This document shows, piece by piece, positions 12,240-24,660 of a stretch of DNA of 64,000 nt (the stretch's first letter is position 1; the number at the start of each line of letters is the position of its first letter). Under the pieces are notes generated by a model. The model did not search any database, had not been told where the DNA came from, and saw nothing but the letters and a program-made list of their open reading frames with translations. Made by a program: the position numbers and the translations under genes. Source of the stretch: Siphonodentalium dalli (taxonomy: Eukaryota > Mollusca > Scaphopoda > Gadilida > Siphonodentaliidae). The DNA lies in assembly GCA_032622095.1 (NCBI GenBank), contig CP136066.1, forward strand, positions 131,469,917 to 131,533,916, read 5' to 3'.

Positions 12240-12965
12240 CTGGAAAACAAGTCAATATATATCTTACCACTATAGTACGATCCATTCAACCTACGATAAT
12301 AATAAGATAATCACAGGGACGCAAAAATAGAGGGTTTCTGTTTGTGGATTCATACTTGGAAGTTCCAACTACACCACCGGCCCCCGTATTCAACCAGACC
12401 GACATGGTCTCCTGATTACACACGTCTGAACATTATACCGGTATGCGAAAATTATCTGTTTTACTCAATGCCATATGCATGTGAGATATGGTTACTCGTG
12501 GTAACAACAAATATAAGCCATATGCATATAGGACATATAGGCTTATGTACAGCCGAATCCACTTTATCATGCTGCACACGGGACACAATACTATACACTT
12601 TGTTGTAATATGGTCTGATGTTGTTTGAATGGGAATAAATATTATCAAACCAACCAGACCGAATATGTTGGCCAAAGTTGGGGTGATGCATGTACGTGGG
12701 TCATCCCGCCCAAACCCAAATCCCCGGTCGCCAAATCCCTGAGATAACGATAATTGTGTTTTTTTATTTGTAGAAAACCCCGCCTATAAATAATCAAGAG
12801 GTACGCTGTCGCGTGGCATTTGCCCCCGACCGTAGCAATTCGGATTAAGCATGGGCGAAACTGCGGATATCCGAGGAGGTCTATATGACCATTCCAATAG
12901 AAGTTCGTACTAGAAATTCCGGAAACCCAAAAACAAGCGATCCGGAAACCCAAAAACAAGCAAAA
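12240..12965. other. Unassigned intronic sequence
   Basis: Nothing recognised. Several open frames of 75-110 codons exist on both strands but show no family resemblance or conserved motifs. Confidence 0.5.
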
Positions 12966-13850
12966 ATTCAAATTTTCTAAGTTGAAAAAAGGGCCATAAC
13001 TCTGGCAAAAATCCTCAGATTATACCCAAATTCGCACTTGACATGTATTTTCATATAACTAATCCACAAAAATACGAGATTTGCAATCGTACCACCAAAG
13101 CTCACGCTATCATTTGGAAACCCAAAAAACAAGAGAAAAATTGAATTTTCTAAGTAAAAAAAAGGGCCATAACTCTGGTGAAAATGGGTGGACGAAACCC
13201 GCTCTATGTATGTAGCTGTTCCCACATGCTGCTCTATCACCATACCAACTATCAGCTAAATCTGCCAAGCGGTTGCTGAACAATAATGCAAAATGTTTGT
13301 ACGGATGGACAAAATTGAATTTTCTAAGTCAAAACGGGGCCATAACTCTGGTGAAAATGGGTGGACGAAACCCGCGCTTTGCATGTAGCTGTTCCCCCAT
13401 GCTGCTCTATCACCATACCATCAGCTAAATCGGCCCAGCGGTTGCTGAACAATAATGCAAAATGGTTGTACGGACGTACTGGCCAAAGTATACTTGTTGG
13501 GTGACTGCACATACCCATGAATACTTGTGGGGTGCGATCTTTTGTTTGAGTAAATTGTGGGGTGCAACCCACAACTGACGATTTTTTAAAGAGCGTATTT
13601 TTAAAGTGCGTTTGAGTACACGAATATATTACATATTCTGAGAAATATTATATTAACGAAATAACGGAGATGGTTTGTAAATAAAACAATTAGAAGAAAA
13701 GCTTGTTAAATTCATGTTAAATTCATCGCACCCCACAAGTACTCTCTGGTTAGTGCGGACGGACGGACGGACGGACGGACGAACGGACGTACGTACGGAC
13801 GGAGACGTCGACTATATACCCGCCGACTTCAAGTCGGGGGCATAAAAAAC
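12966..13850 (+). repeat. Tandem ~180-bp core repeats with (GGAC)n tail
   Basis: Three to four diverged units share 'GGGCCATAACTCTGGTGAAA', 'GGACGAAACCCGC' and 'TGCTGCTCTATCACCATACC'. The array ends in a (GGAC)n run at about 13757-13800 and a hairpin-like 'CCCGCCGACTTCAAGTCGGGGG' split around 13820-13842. The layout (core repeats, microsatellite, terminal hairpin) parallels element A but the sequence differs. Confidence 0.75.
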
Positions 13851-14615
13851 ACGCGGGTTAAGGACATCCCAAACGTAACAGAGAACATTGAGAAGAGAAT
13901 GGGCTTTAAATCACTATATACGGATTGCCAAAAATGATAACACAGATCATTTTGGCATATAAATCCTTGTCCGAGCTTAAAGGCATCTATATAACAAGAC
14001 AGTCAATGACTGTGGGGTCGCTCACCAGACTGCAAAGACTGATAAGACTGGGACTCTGGAGACCAAAACAGTCAGCACTTTTCATAATCACTTTAAAAGA
14101 AGTAGATTTAAACAGGATATGTGGCTAGAGAGACTTCAAGTATGTAGCTTGGTGAAAATCCACCTTGAAATTGCCAACTGTACACTACTGATCACCCCCC
14201 TCCTCCAGCTCAACAAGTCCCCTCCCGACCGGGATCCAGACTCCCAAGTCTTAGGTTGGAATTTCACAACCGACACCTCAAACCTTCTCAATTGTTGGAA
14301 ATTTCCAATCTCACAAGCGCCTTTTTCTAAAACCATTTAAACATGTTTGAAGCCCAATTATCCATGGACCCAAAACACAATACATGTATGTCAGACCAAT
14401 CAGTCAGGTGGTTCCAAGGTAGATGTTTTAATGAATTTGGTATTTCGATGATTTTAATGGACACAAAAGTGTTAACTCCCCATAGCCTGCCATTTCTTGA
14501 CAGGTTGACCTCATTTTAACAAATCTGAATCTCAGTCACTAAAGGATCCTCCTGATACCTCCATACTATATGTATTAAAGCTAAATAGTCCAAACTCTCT
14601 TGAGAAGACATTTTA

Positions 14616-14698
14616 AGAATTACTATAGAGACATATAGTTATGTCCCTGGTCCCACGGTGGGACCAGGGACATAACTATATGTCTCTATAGTAATTCT
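14616..14698. repeat. Perfect 41-bp inverted duplication
   Basis: Positions 14616-14656 are exactly complementary to 14658-14698, with a single G at 14657. In the other two copies of element C the same sequence is present once, running straight from 'CTGGTCCCACC' into 'CTATTTAA'. The palindrome is therefore a change private to this copy. Confidence 0.95.
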
Positions 14699-15362
14699 CC
14701 CACCCTATTTAACCTGGTGACCCCATCTGAATAAATTTGAATCCCAGACACCAAAGAACCCTTCATACATATCATAAATATCAGTAAAATAGACCTGATG
14801 GTCCTTGTGAAGGAAGCATATTAAGAGGGGAAACTGTCCTTCGCTTGGCCCCTATTTGACCAGGTGACCCCATTAAAAAAAATCTGCATTGCAGTCAAGG
14901 AAGAACATTCCATTCTATATAAGCCAACTAGTTCTTGCAAACATATTTTAAGAATTACTATGTAGTGAAATAGTTAAGTCTCTTGCTCTGGCCTTATTTG
15001 ACTTTGTGATCCCATTTTCACAAAGGATAAGAATTAACTTCCCCAGTTGAAGTTGGTGATATTCACCCATTGTGCACCTCATTTATGAATTTTATCTTCT
15101 GCAAATTAGGGGATATAGAAACTTCCTAGAAGGGAAATTTAACTAACAACAATGTAAATTTGATACTATAGATACTTCCCAGAAGATGAGGCCTAAGCAG
15201 AATGAGGTCTCCAGAGTGTGAATTTTGTGATGCTAGCCTGCTGTGCGGGATAGCATCACAAAAAGCGTGTCTGTTTCTACATTGTGCATGCCTGGCCTCA
15301 AGCAACACAATGTATTATACAATCAAGCCTTGAAATAGTGTGATAGTGTGTCTGTCATTTGC

Positions 15363-15425
15363 AGAATGAGGTCCCCAGAGGGTGAATTTAGTGACGCTAA
15401 ATTCACCCTCTGGGGACCTCATTCT
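15363..15425. repeat. Perfect hairpin, 29-bp arms and 5-nt loop
   Basis: Arms 15363-15391 and 15397-15425 are exact complements around TGACG. Related hairpins with longer, variable centres occur at about 15778-15868 in this copy and near 22453-22530 and 29127-29215 in the others. The arm begins 'AGAATGAGGTCCCCAGAG'. Confidence 0.95.
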
Positions 15426-17151
15426 GATAAGGCCCTCAACTGCTATGGAAGATCTAGAATAAAATTGAATTTCCCCAGTTGAAGTTGGTGATGTTCACCC
15501 ATTGGGCCCCTCAATTATGAATTTTATCTTCTGCAAATTAGGGGATATAGAAAGTTCCTAGAAGGTAAATTTAACTAACAACAATGTAAATTTGATACTA
15601 TATATACTTCCCAGAAGATGAGGCCTAAGCAGAATGAGGTCTCCAGAGGGTGAATTTGGTTATGCTGTGCGGGATAGCATCACTAAAAGCATGTCTGTTC
15701 CTACATTGTGCATGTCTGGCCTCAAGCAACACAATGTATTATACAATCAAGCCTTGAAATAGTCTGTCTGTTATTTGCAGAATGAGGTCCCCAGAGGGTG
15801 AATTTAGTAACGCTATCCTGCACAGCGGGCTAGTATCACTAAATTCACCCTCTGGGGACCTCATTCTGATAAGGCCCTCAACTGCTATGGAAGACCTAGA
15901 ATAAGATTGAAGTTCCCCAGTTGAAGTTGGTGATGTTCACCCATTGGGCACCTCAATCATGAATTTTATCTTCTGCAAATTAGGGGATATATAAACTTCC
16001 TAGAAGGGAAATTTAACTAACAACAATGTAAATTTGATACTATAGATACTTCACAGAAGATGAGGCCTAAGCAGAATGAGATCTTGAGACTCTAGATACT
16101 TCCCAGAAGATGAGGCCTAAGCAGAATAAGGTTCTCAGAGGGTGTATTTGGTTATGCTATCCTGCTGTGTGGAGCAACCCCTAAATTCACCCTCTGGGAA
16201 CCTTATTCTACAAATGCCAGACACTCTTAATTCAAATCTGATTTTAATGACCACTGAGTGATAATGTAAACAACAAGGGTGCTTCATTGATAACACCATT
16301 AATCTCAGTTAAATTACAAATGACATGAATTACACTCTCTGGGGATGGAAAGCACTATGGCACAGCAGATGTTATCTACCCATCTGCCAGTTGTATAAAC
16401 ATGTTTCCATCAGAGCACATGGGTGGCTTGCTGTAGTAGAGAATACAAGGATTTAAAGTCATTTACTGAACATTTCTGTACATCTGTCTGTTCCTGATTT
16501 CTCCCAAACCCCTGATTTCAACCAAATATAGTGGAGTGACTAGAGGTACCTCCCCTCCCCTCCCAAAGATGTAATGTCATAGGTTCTTCAAAATTTTAAT
16601 GAGTTTTTTTTTATTTTATTTAAAAATAAAATATTTTATTTAATAAAAAAATAAATTATTTATTAAAAATAAAATATATATATATATTATTTTGTTTTGG
16701 TTAAATTGAGCAATAAGTTAAATTGAAAACAAGATTAAAAAATTCAGATTTATATCCATAACCCCACCCACATTTGACCCAGTGACCTCATTTGAACAAA
16801 TCTGAACCACAGTCACCCAAGGTACCCTCATACCAAATATGAACCCATTCGGCCCGACAACTTCAGAAAAGAAGTCGTTTTAAGAATTACTATGTGGAAA
16901 AATAGTTATGGTCCTGACATCAAAACTATTTGACATGGTGACCTCATTTGAACAAATCTGAATGAGAGTCACCTAGGGAACATCCACACCAGATATGAAC
17001 CAATTCGGTATGATGGTTTCAGAGGAGAAGATGTTTTTAAAAAAGTTGACGGACAGACGGACGGACGGACGGACGGACGACGAGTGATGACTATAGCTCC
17101 ACCGGAGACTTTGTCTCAGGTGAGCTAAAAACTAGCTGAAACAGGCTCCCT

Positions 17152-18144
17152 TACGGAAGTGTAGAGGCGCCAGATGAATTATATTGGTATCTTGCTGCAG
17201 CAAGTTAACTATCTTGCTGCAGCAGGTTAGCTATCTTGCTGCAGCAAGTTACTATCTTGCTGCAGCAAGTTACTATCTTGCTGCAGCAGGTTAGTTATCT
17301 TGCTGCAGCAAGTTAGCTATCCTGCTGCAGCAAGTTACTATCTTGCTGCAGCCAGTTAGTTATCTTGCTGCCGCAAGTTAGCTATCCTGCTGCAGCAAGT
17401 TACTATCTTGCTGCAGCAAGTTATTATCTTGCTGCAGCAAGTTAGTTATCTTGGTTCAGCAAGTTAGCTATCCTGCTGCAGCAAGTTACTATCTTGCTGC
17501 ATCAGGGTAGCTAACTTGCTGCAGCAAGATAGCTAACTTGCTGCAGCAAGATATAGTAACTTGCTGCAGCAAGATAGTAACTTACTGCAGCAAGATAGCT
17601 AACTTGCCGCAGAAAGATATAGCAACTTGCTGCAGCAAGATAGCTAACCTGCTGCAGCAAGATAGTTAACTTGCTGCAGCAAGATACCAATATAATTCAT
17701 CTGGCGCCTCTACGCTTCCGTACATTTCTGATGTCTTGCCCATTCGCAAGCATGCTTTGAATGTGTTGAAACGTTGTCTAACAGTAACTTGCTGCAGGAT
17801 AGCTAACTTGCTGCAGCAGGATAGCTAACTTGCTGCAGCAGGATAGCTAACTTGCTGCAGCAAGATAACTAACATGCTGCAGCAAGATAGTAACTTGCTG
17901 CAGCAGGATAGCTAACTTGCTGCAGCAAGATAACTAACCTGCCGCAGCAAGAGAGTAACTTGCTGCAGCAGGATAGTTAACTTGCTGCAGCAAGATAACT
18001 AACCTGCTGCAGCAAGATAGCAACAACTTGCTGCAGCAAGATTGTAACTTGCTGCAGCAAGATAGCTAACCTGCTGCAGCAAGATAGTTAACTTGCTGCA
18101 GCAAGATACCAATATAATTCATCTGGCGCCTCTACGCTTCCGTA
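17152..18144. mobile_element. Foldback element of CTGCAG-centred palindromic units, 6-bp target duplication
   Basis: Ends TACGGAAGTGTAGAGGCGCC and its complement GGCGCCTCTACGCTTCCGTA, flanked by CTCCCT at 17146-17151 and 18145-18150. Between them are dozens of ~22-24-bp units, most containing the 14-bp palindrome CTTGCTGCAGCAAG followed by 'TTAGCTAT' or its complement. Reading polarity of the spacers flips at about 17510. An internal copy of the right terminus ends at about 17722, followed by a 60-bp spacer and a second array. No coding capacity. Confidence 0.88.
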
Positions 18145-18150
18145 CTCCCT

Positions 18151-20095
18151 TCTTGATCCTCTATTGGGTGGCGCAGGGGCCTGCGTCCCCGTTATGCCCA
18201 TGTGTGCCCTTCGCCCACATTTTGATAGTTTAAACATTTTGATTTAACAAAACAAAACAAAATATATTAATTTAAAAAATAATAATATATTTTTTATTTT
18301 ATTTTATTTTTAGATTGAACTCCTTGCTCAATTTAACAACAAAAAAACTAATTTTAAGTAAAAATGAAATGTTTGTATTTAGATAAAATTTTGAAAAAAA
18401 ACTAACGCCGTTATAACATCCGCCTGAGTACCCCCAGTCACTACACCATTTTTTTAATCGGTTGCCTGGGAGAAAAATCGTAAACAGATTAAACCATGCA
18501 TGCGACGACGACATAAATAATCGAGGGTAGATAAGTAAGGATATAACAATATAGATGACTAAATGTGGATACTTAATTATCAGACATCTCTCATTGCGAC
18601 ATACGAGGGTTTTAAATGAAAACTAGCTGCTTTAAAGAGGAACATGCTAGTCGGATTCCTTATGTCGAAAAAAACGGTCGCGCGTTTTCGGAATGTTAAA
18701 AGCGATATGAGAACAGTTTCTATACCACCAGTGTGTCTATTTTTAGAATCTACCTGTTTCTAGCTTGATATTTTAGTGGAAACAGGTTTGTGTGAGGCTT
18801 TTGTTTGTGTTCACCTCTATTTTTCCCCGTCCACCTGATAATAAAAACATGCTATTACGCATAGCAAGTTCGGTGAGTGACTTTCATTGTTCTTAGAAAT
18901 CGAAAAATATGGAGAGATCTTGCCACAAATTACTTAATTACATATCTTAATGTGTAATTTTATCATAAAATCATCAGATGAATTGTATTTATGACTGCAT
19001 TTTCAATTTCCTTTCCCAAATATTAAGGTATTGTATATTCTTAAAATCAGCTAGATCACATATAGACGAACATGAACAATCTACAATGATATGTTGATCA
19101 TATGCCACAAACAAAACTTCGATACATCGATTTTTTGTAAAGATATCGCAGAAAATCTAACCCTACCCCATCCTCACTGATTTCACAAGTCAGATTCCTT
19201 TGGTCGAAAACAACGGTCGCGCAAATTTCGGATTGTCTAAACCGACATGCGAACGGTTTAGTTATCAATAGCGTGTCTACTTTCAGAGTATACCTGTGTC
19301 CAGTTGAAATTTTATTGGAAAAAAGTGTTTTTGGACTGTTTTAAGAATTTAAAGAGCGTTTGCTTATTATACAAATATTAATCCTCATAACTAACCTTCT
19401 GGTGGATGTGCGAGTTGAAATTAACAAAAGTATCAAATATGGCCGTATACTTTCAGAGTCTACTTGTTTCCAGTCTGACATTTTAGTGGAAACAAATTGT
19501 TTGGACGGTTTAAAACATTTAAAGAGCGTTTCCTGATTATACAGATATTAACTAACACGATTAGCCTTTTCATGAATTGTGCGAGTTGAAATTATGCACA
19601 TATGTCAAGTATCACTCTGAAATGTATTTTTGAGAATGATGTCGTCAGATAAGTCTCCGCGGGTAGTGTACTACAGTTGCGAACAAAACTAACGTTGGAC
19701 CCTATAGAGAGTTTGACAATTTACTCAAATGTTCACAGTGGTGGAACTTAATGGCTATCATATATGCATGGGCCTTACATGTAATCTATCGTAACTACAT
19801 GTGATTTTACCAAATTAACTTGCAATATCGTCAGGCCACCAGATACAGTAGTTGATAAAAAATGTGGTTCACATCAATCATATACATCACAATCAATGCT
19901 TCAGTGATAATGTCCACTATTCTACAAGTGTAATTTTTATCATGACTACAGTTTCAGAATGTCGTTGTAAAATTTATTGATGTTGTTTTTTCATTAATTG
20001 ACCAAATTAATGTTTATTGCCAGGACGGAGTACTGCATAATACGGAGTTGTGTGCTAACAATTCTGCGAGTCATATCTATGTAAGTGTCAGTCAA
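18151..20095. other. Intronic sequence with three diverged repeat units
   Basis: About 18650-18810, 19190-19400 and 19445-19560 share blocks such as 'AACGGTCGCGC', 'GTGTCTA', 'TTTTAGTGGAAACA' and 'TTTAAAGAGCGTTT'. They look like old units of one unnamed repeat. Nothing else is recognised. Confidence 0.5.
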
Positions 20096-20099
20096 AACT

Positions 20100-20195
20100 T
20101 TTAGGACATGGGAATATTTTTTGTATTTCGTGGCCACGAAATACTAATTCGTGGCCACGAAATAACTAATTCGTGGCTACGAAATAACTAATTGT
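20100..20195 (+). repeat. Short element with TTTCGTGGCCACGAAA palindromes, left copy
   Basis: Begins TTAGGACATGGGAA and contains the 16-bp palindrome TTTCGTGGCCACGAAA twice, exact or nearly so, separated by 'TAACTAATTCG'-type spacers. Its inverted counterpart is at 24570-24660, on the other side of element C copy 2. Confidence 0.85.
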
Positions 20196-20784
20196 GATAT
20201 ACGATCGTCAGTCCCATTGTTGTAATGGAAGCGGATAGAGATGATCTGGTTGTAGTTGTCTACCATCTTGGCATGAGCCACGGCGATTTGAGATAAAGGG
20301 TGTTGTAGGGTGGCCCGTAAAACAAATTAAGTAATCACCCCTTTCACCAACCCGATCCAAAGTTGCCGTCGTCTTGGGGGGTTGGTCACATAGGGCACCA
20401 CGACATTCAGTATATCTTGGGGCCACCCTACAGCACCAATTCTACCACAGCAAACGGTTAAGGGGCCGAGAAATTGTATAGGTGCCATATTTGAACCCAT
20501 CTGGGGCAGCCATTTTGGATCGGAGATGGTGAAAGCGGGTGAATATTTAGTTTGTCTCATCAGGGGTCACCCTACAATACACTGTATTTGACCTAAATTG
20601 GGGGGGGGGGCATTGCATGGTACCATATATGGACCCCTCTGATCATTTTCGCTCGAATGGGACGAAGGTGTGAAAAATTAGCTTGCTTTGCAATCCACCG
20701 TACAACACCCTTTATTTGATCTATATCGGTCAAGTGACAGATATATGCCGAGTGAAATGTCATCCACATTCGATCCCTTGTGGT
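20196..20784. other. Diverged short tandem repeats, no gene
   Basis: Repeated 'GGGTGGCC' and 'GTCACCCTACAA' segments at ~130-150-bp spacing, with a G run at about 20600. No convincing coding signal. Confidence 0.4.
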
Positions 20785-23700
20785 AACAAGACAGTCAAAG
20801 ACTGTGGGGTCGCTCACCAGACTACAAAGACTGATAAGACTGGGACTCTGGAGACCACAACAGTCAGAACTTTTCATAATCATTTTAAAAGAAGTAGATC
20901 TAAACAGGATATGTGGCTAGAGAGGCTTCATGTATGTAGATCGGTGAATATCTACCTTGAATTTACCAACTGTACACTACTGATCACCCCACCCCCTCCT
21001 CCAGCTCAACAAGTCCCCTCCCGACCGGGCTCCAGACTCCCAAGTCTTAGGTTGGAATTTCACAACCGACATCTCAAACTTTCTCAATTGTTGGAAATTT
21101 CAAATCTCACAAGCGCCTTTTTATAAAACCATTTAGACATGTTTGAAGCCCAATTATCCATGGACCCAAAACACCATACATGTATGTCAGATTAATCAGT
21201 CAGGTAGTTCCAAGGTAGATGTTTTAATGAATTTTGTATTTTAATGATTTTATTAGACACAAAATTGTTAAGTCCCCATAGCCCCGTCATTTCTTAACAG
21301 GTTGACCTCATGTTAACAAATCTGAATCTCAGACACTAAAGGATCCTCCATACTATATGTAAGCTAAATAGTCCAACCTATCTTGAGAAGACATTTTAAG
21401 TATTACTATAGAAACATACAGTTATGTCCCTGGTCCCACCCTATTTAACCTGGTGACCCCATCTGAATAAATTTGAATCCCATACACCAAAGAACCCTTC
21501 ATACTAAATATCAGTAAAATAGACCTGATGGTCCTTGTGAAGGAAGCATATTAAGAGGAAAACTGTCCTTCGCTTGGCCCCTATTTGACCAGGTGACCTC
21601 ATTTGAAAATTACCAACCTGACAACCCCATAAAGTTAAAATTTGTGGCCAATTCTGTCCAACAGTTTAACCTGAAGTAGGAACATATATGGACTGGTGAT
21701 TTAAAAACATACATGTTGGAGAATTAAACCAAACTATGAAAACAGTTCCAACCGATTTTTAGTGTGAACATCTAATCTACAACTAATGTTGTATCAGGCA
21801 TGAAATTTTCAACTGTTTTTATTTTTATCAAGGTAGGGGGTCAAAACTCCACCCCCTCTACACTCCCTCCCCATTGCCAAATGTAAATCCCCAACTATGA
21901 GATCAATTCATCTAGTAATATCAATATACCCCCCAATATCCTATATACCCTACCCCCCCCCCCCCCAAATTTTCTTTGAAAAATAAGGTCATGTGGTGGT
22001 TAAGAAAATAATATTGGAAAATCTACTAATGTTGTATCAGGCATGAAATTTTTTGGTGTGAACATCTAATCTACAACTAATGTTGTATCAGGCATGAAAT
22101 TTTCAACTGTTTAAATTTTGATTAAAGTAGGGGGCCAAAACTCCACCCCCTCTACACTCACTACCCATTGCCTCAAATGTTGCCCCCACCCAGGCTGCCT
22201 GGAAATCAATATTATTATACCAGTACCAAACAGCATAGAGGAGAGTTAAATCTCTTATCTCTGCCCCTATTAGAACAAATGTGAATCCCCATCTATGAGA
22301 TCCATTTATCTAGTAATATCAATATATACCCCCAATATACCCCCCCCCCATTTTTCTTTGAAAAATAAGGGTATGATTTCACCTGGATAAGTGGTGGTTA
22401 AGAAAATAATTTTGGAACAGCAAGCCTGTATTAAGTGTGTCTGACCTTTGCAGAATGAGGTCCCCAAACGGCGAATTTAATGACACTATTCCGCAAGGTG
22501 GGCTAGCATCACTGAATTCACCTCACCCTCTGGGGGCCTCTTTTCCTAAAAATGACCCCATTTGAACAAATCTGAACCCCGGTCACCCAAGGCCCCTCCA
22601 TACCAAATATAAGCTATATAGGCCCAATGGTTCTTGAGAAGAAATTGTTTTAAAAATTACTATGGTGGGAAACAGTTATGGTCCTGGCTTTGCACCTACC
22701 GGTACATGTATTTGATCTGATGAACTTATTTGAACAAATCTGATTGTGAGTCACCTAGGGAACATGCACACCAAAATATATAAACACATTTGGTCTTTAA
22801 TATGGAGAAGAAAACAATTGTTGAAAGACAGATGGATAGACATCCCAACAGATAGATGGATAGAAGGACTGCCTGACAGACAGAAGACAAATTCAATCCA
22901 ATATACCCCCCAATTTTTCTTCACCTGGACACCTGGATAAGTGGTGGTTAAGAAAATAATATGAAACAGCCAAGCCTGAATTTAGTGTCTGACATTTGCA
23001 GAATGAGGTCCCCAAAAGGTGAATTGAATGACACTATTCCGCAAGGCAGGCTAGCATCACTGAATTCACACTCAGTCTGATTAGGCCTCAACTGCCATGG
23101 GAAACCTAGAAACAGATTGAAGTTCTACTGTTGAAGTTGGTGATTCTAGCCTGCTGTACAGGGTAGCAACACTAAATCACCCCCTGGGGACCTCATTCTG
23201 CAAATGTCAGACACACTAAATTCAGGCTTGAGAAAATAATTTTGTTTTAATTTGATAATAACAACAAGCACCATTGCTAGTGCAGTGTTTACACAAACCT
23301 GTCCAATAACATTCTAATCTCTAATCTGTCAGACACACTAAATTCAGGCTTGAGAAAATAATTTTGTTTTAATTTGATAATAACAACAAGCACCATTGCT
23401 AGTGCAGTGTTTACACAAACCTGTCCAATAACATTCTAATCTCTAATCTGTCATTCTGATCTCAATTAATGACCTGACTGTGTGTCTCTATGAAGCTGAG
23501 TCCTCTTGTAGATATAATATTGGCAGATATAATAACTGCTTCTGGAGAGAGGTAAGTTGTGATATGATATGGGTGAAGGGGCTGTTGGCAGGGTGGGGTC
23601 CTGGGTCATGTGAGGGTGGGGGGTGGGTAATGGAAAGTTTCTGTGATTTCATTGAAGACTGAAGTTTCATAATTCAGAGGATGTTATAATTATGTGAGTT

Positions 23701-24228
23701 TTTCAAATTTTATAACATGTTATAAAAAAAAAATTATTAAAAAAATTTTGTGTGTTAAATTGAGCAAGGAGTTAAATCTGAATATTATTTTTTTGGGTTT
23801 TTTTTTTTTTTAGTTATGTCACTGGCTCCGCCAACATTCGACACAGTGACCTCATTTGAACAAATCTGAACCACAGTCACCCAAGGTACCCTCATACCAA
23901 ATATGAACCCATTCGGCCTGACAACTTCAGAAAAGAAGTCGTTTTAAGAATTACTATGTGGAAAAATAGTTATGGTCCTGACATCAAAACTATTTGACAT
24001 GGTGACCTCATTTGAACAAATCTGAATGAGAGTCACCTAGGGAACATCCACACCAAATATGAACCAATTCGGTATGATGGTTTCAGAGGAGAAGATGCTT
24101 AAAAAAAGTTTGACGGACGGACGGACGGACAGACGGACAGACGGACAGACGGACGCACGGACGGACGACGGACGAGGAGTGATGACTATAGCTCCACCGG
24201 AGACTTCGTCTCAGGTGAGCTAAAAACT
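20785..24228 (+). repeat. Element C, copy 2 (~3.4 kb)
   Basis: Same start (AACAAGACAGTCAAAGACTG) and end (GTCTCAGGTGAGCTAAAA) as copy 1. Relative to copy 1 it gains sequence at about 21610-22430, including two copies of 'CTACAACTAATGTTGTATCA', and it has poly-C runs near 21955 and 22340. The (GGAC)n/(GACA)n tail is at about 24110-24175. Non-coding. Confidence 0.8.
23206..23449 (+). repeat. Exact 122-bp tandem duplication
   Basis: 23206-23327 is repeated at 23328-23449 with no difference that I could find. It is inside element C copy 2 and is probably a very recent duplication or an assembly artefact. Confidence 0.92.
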
Positions 24229-24569
24229 AATGAATATTCAGTTTTTCTTGGATCCACCTAACCCGTGTTTCCCCGTTCTCTCTGGGCTAGTTTATATCGG
24301 ACGTTCATATCCCCATAGAGCCCGGTTCCCACGCCATAATGGGTTTATAGTAGCTTCTCTGCTATCGTACGCATTGTTTCTAAAACATCATCAAGTGTAA
24401 CCATACCGTAGCAGGGTGGCAGTAAGACAGTCTAGCCCGACTATGCCCCCCCCCCCCTTGAATATACAATACAATATTTGTCAAATGTATTAATATGTGT
24501 ATGTTGAAATAAAATATCCTATCCTATCCTAACGTAAAGGTATCATTGATACATGCAAAGATCAATCCG

Positions 24570-24660
24570 TTATATTTCGCCACGAATTAGTAATTTCGTG
24601 GCCACGAAATAGTATTTCGTGGCCACGAAATAAAAAACAAAACAATTTCCCATGTCCTAA
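24570..24660 (-). repeat. Short element with TTTCGTGGCCACGAAA palindromes, right copy (inverted)
   Basis: Reverse complement of the unit at 20100-20195, ending TTCCCATGTCCTAA. It contains the same 16-bp palindrome. An 'ATCCTATCCTA' microsatellite lies just upstream, near 24510-24530. Confidence 0.85.

Larger units (their letters stand above)
13996..17128 (+). repeat. Element C, copy 1 (~3.1 kb interspersed repeat)
   Basis: Starts AACAAGACAGTCAATGACTG and ends TCTCAGGTGAGCTAAAA. Other copies lie at 20785-24228 and 27143-30786, all on the same strand. From 5' to 3' it holds a module with 'GGATATGTGGCTAGAGAG', repeated hairpin units of 'AATGAGGTCCCCAGAGGG', repeated 'GACCTCATTTGAACAAATCT' modules, and a (GGAC)n tract followed by 'GTGATGACTATAGCTCC'. 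No conserved protein was found; open frames shared between copies carry no recognisable domain. The 5' limit is set by where the three copies stop matching. Confidence 0.8.

Noticed and set aside
14119-14340. Frames of 66-73 codons conserved between element C copies (27265-27486 and the equivalent in copy 2)
   Set aside because: Open on both strands over the same bases and conserved only because the copies are young. No recognisable protein and no longer frame in any copy.
17160-18120. Possible CRISPR-like array of regular short repeats
   Set aside because: Repeats are adjacent palindromic units of 22-24 bp without unique spacers, flanked by transposon ends in an intron of an animal gene.
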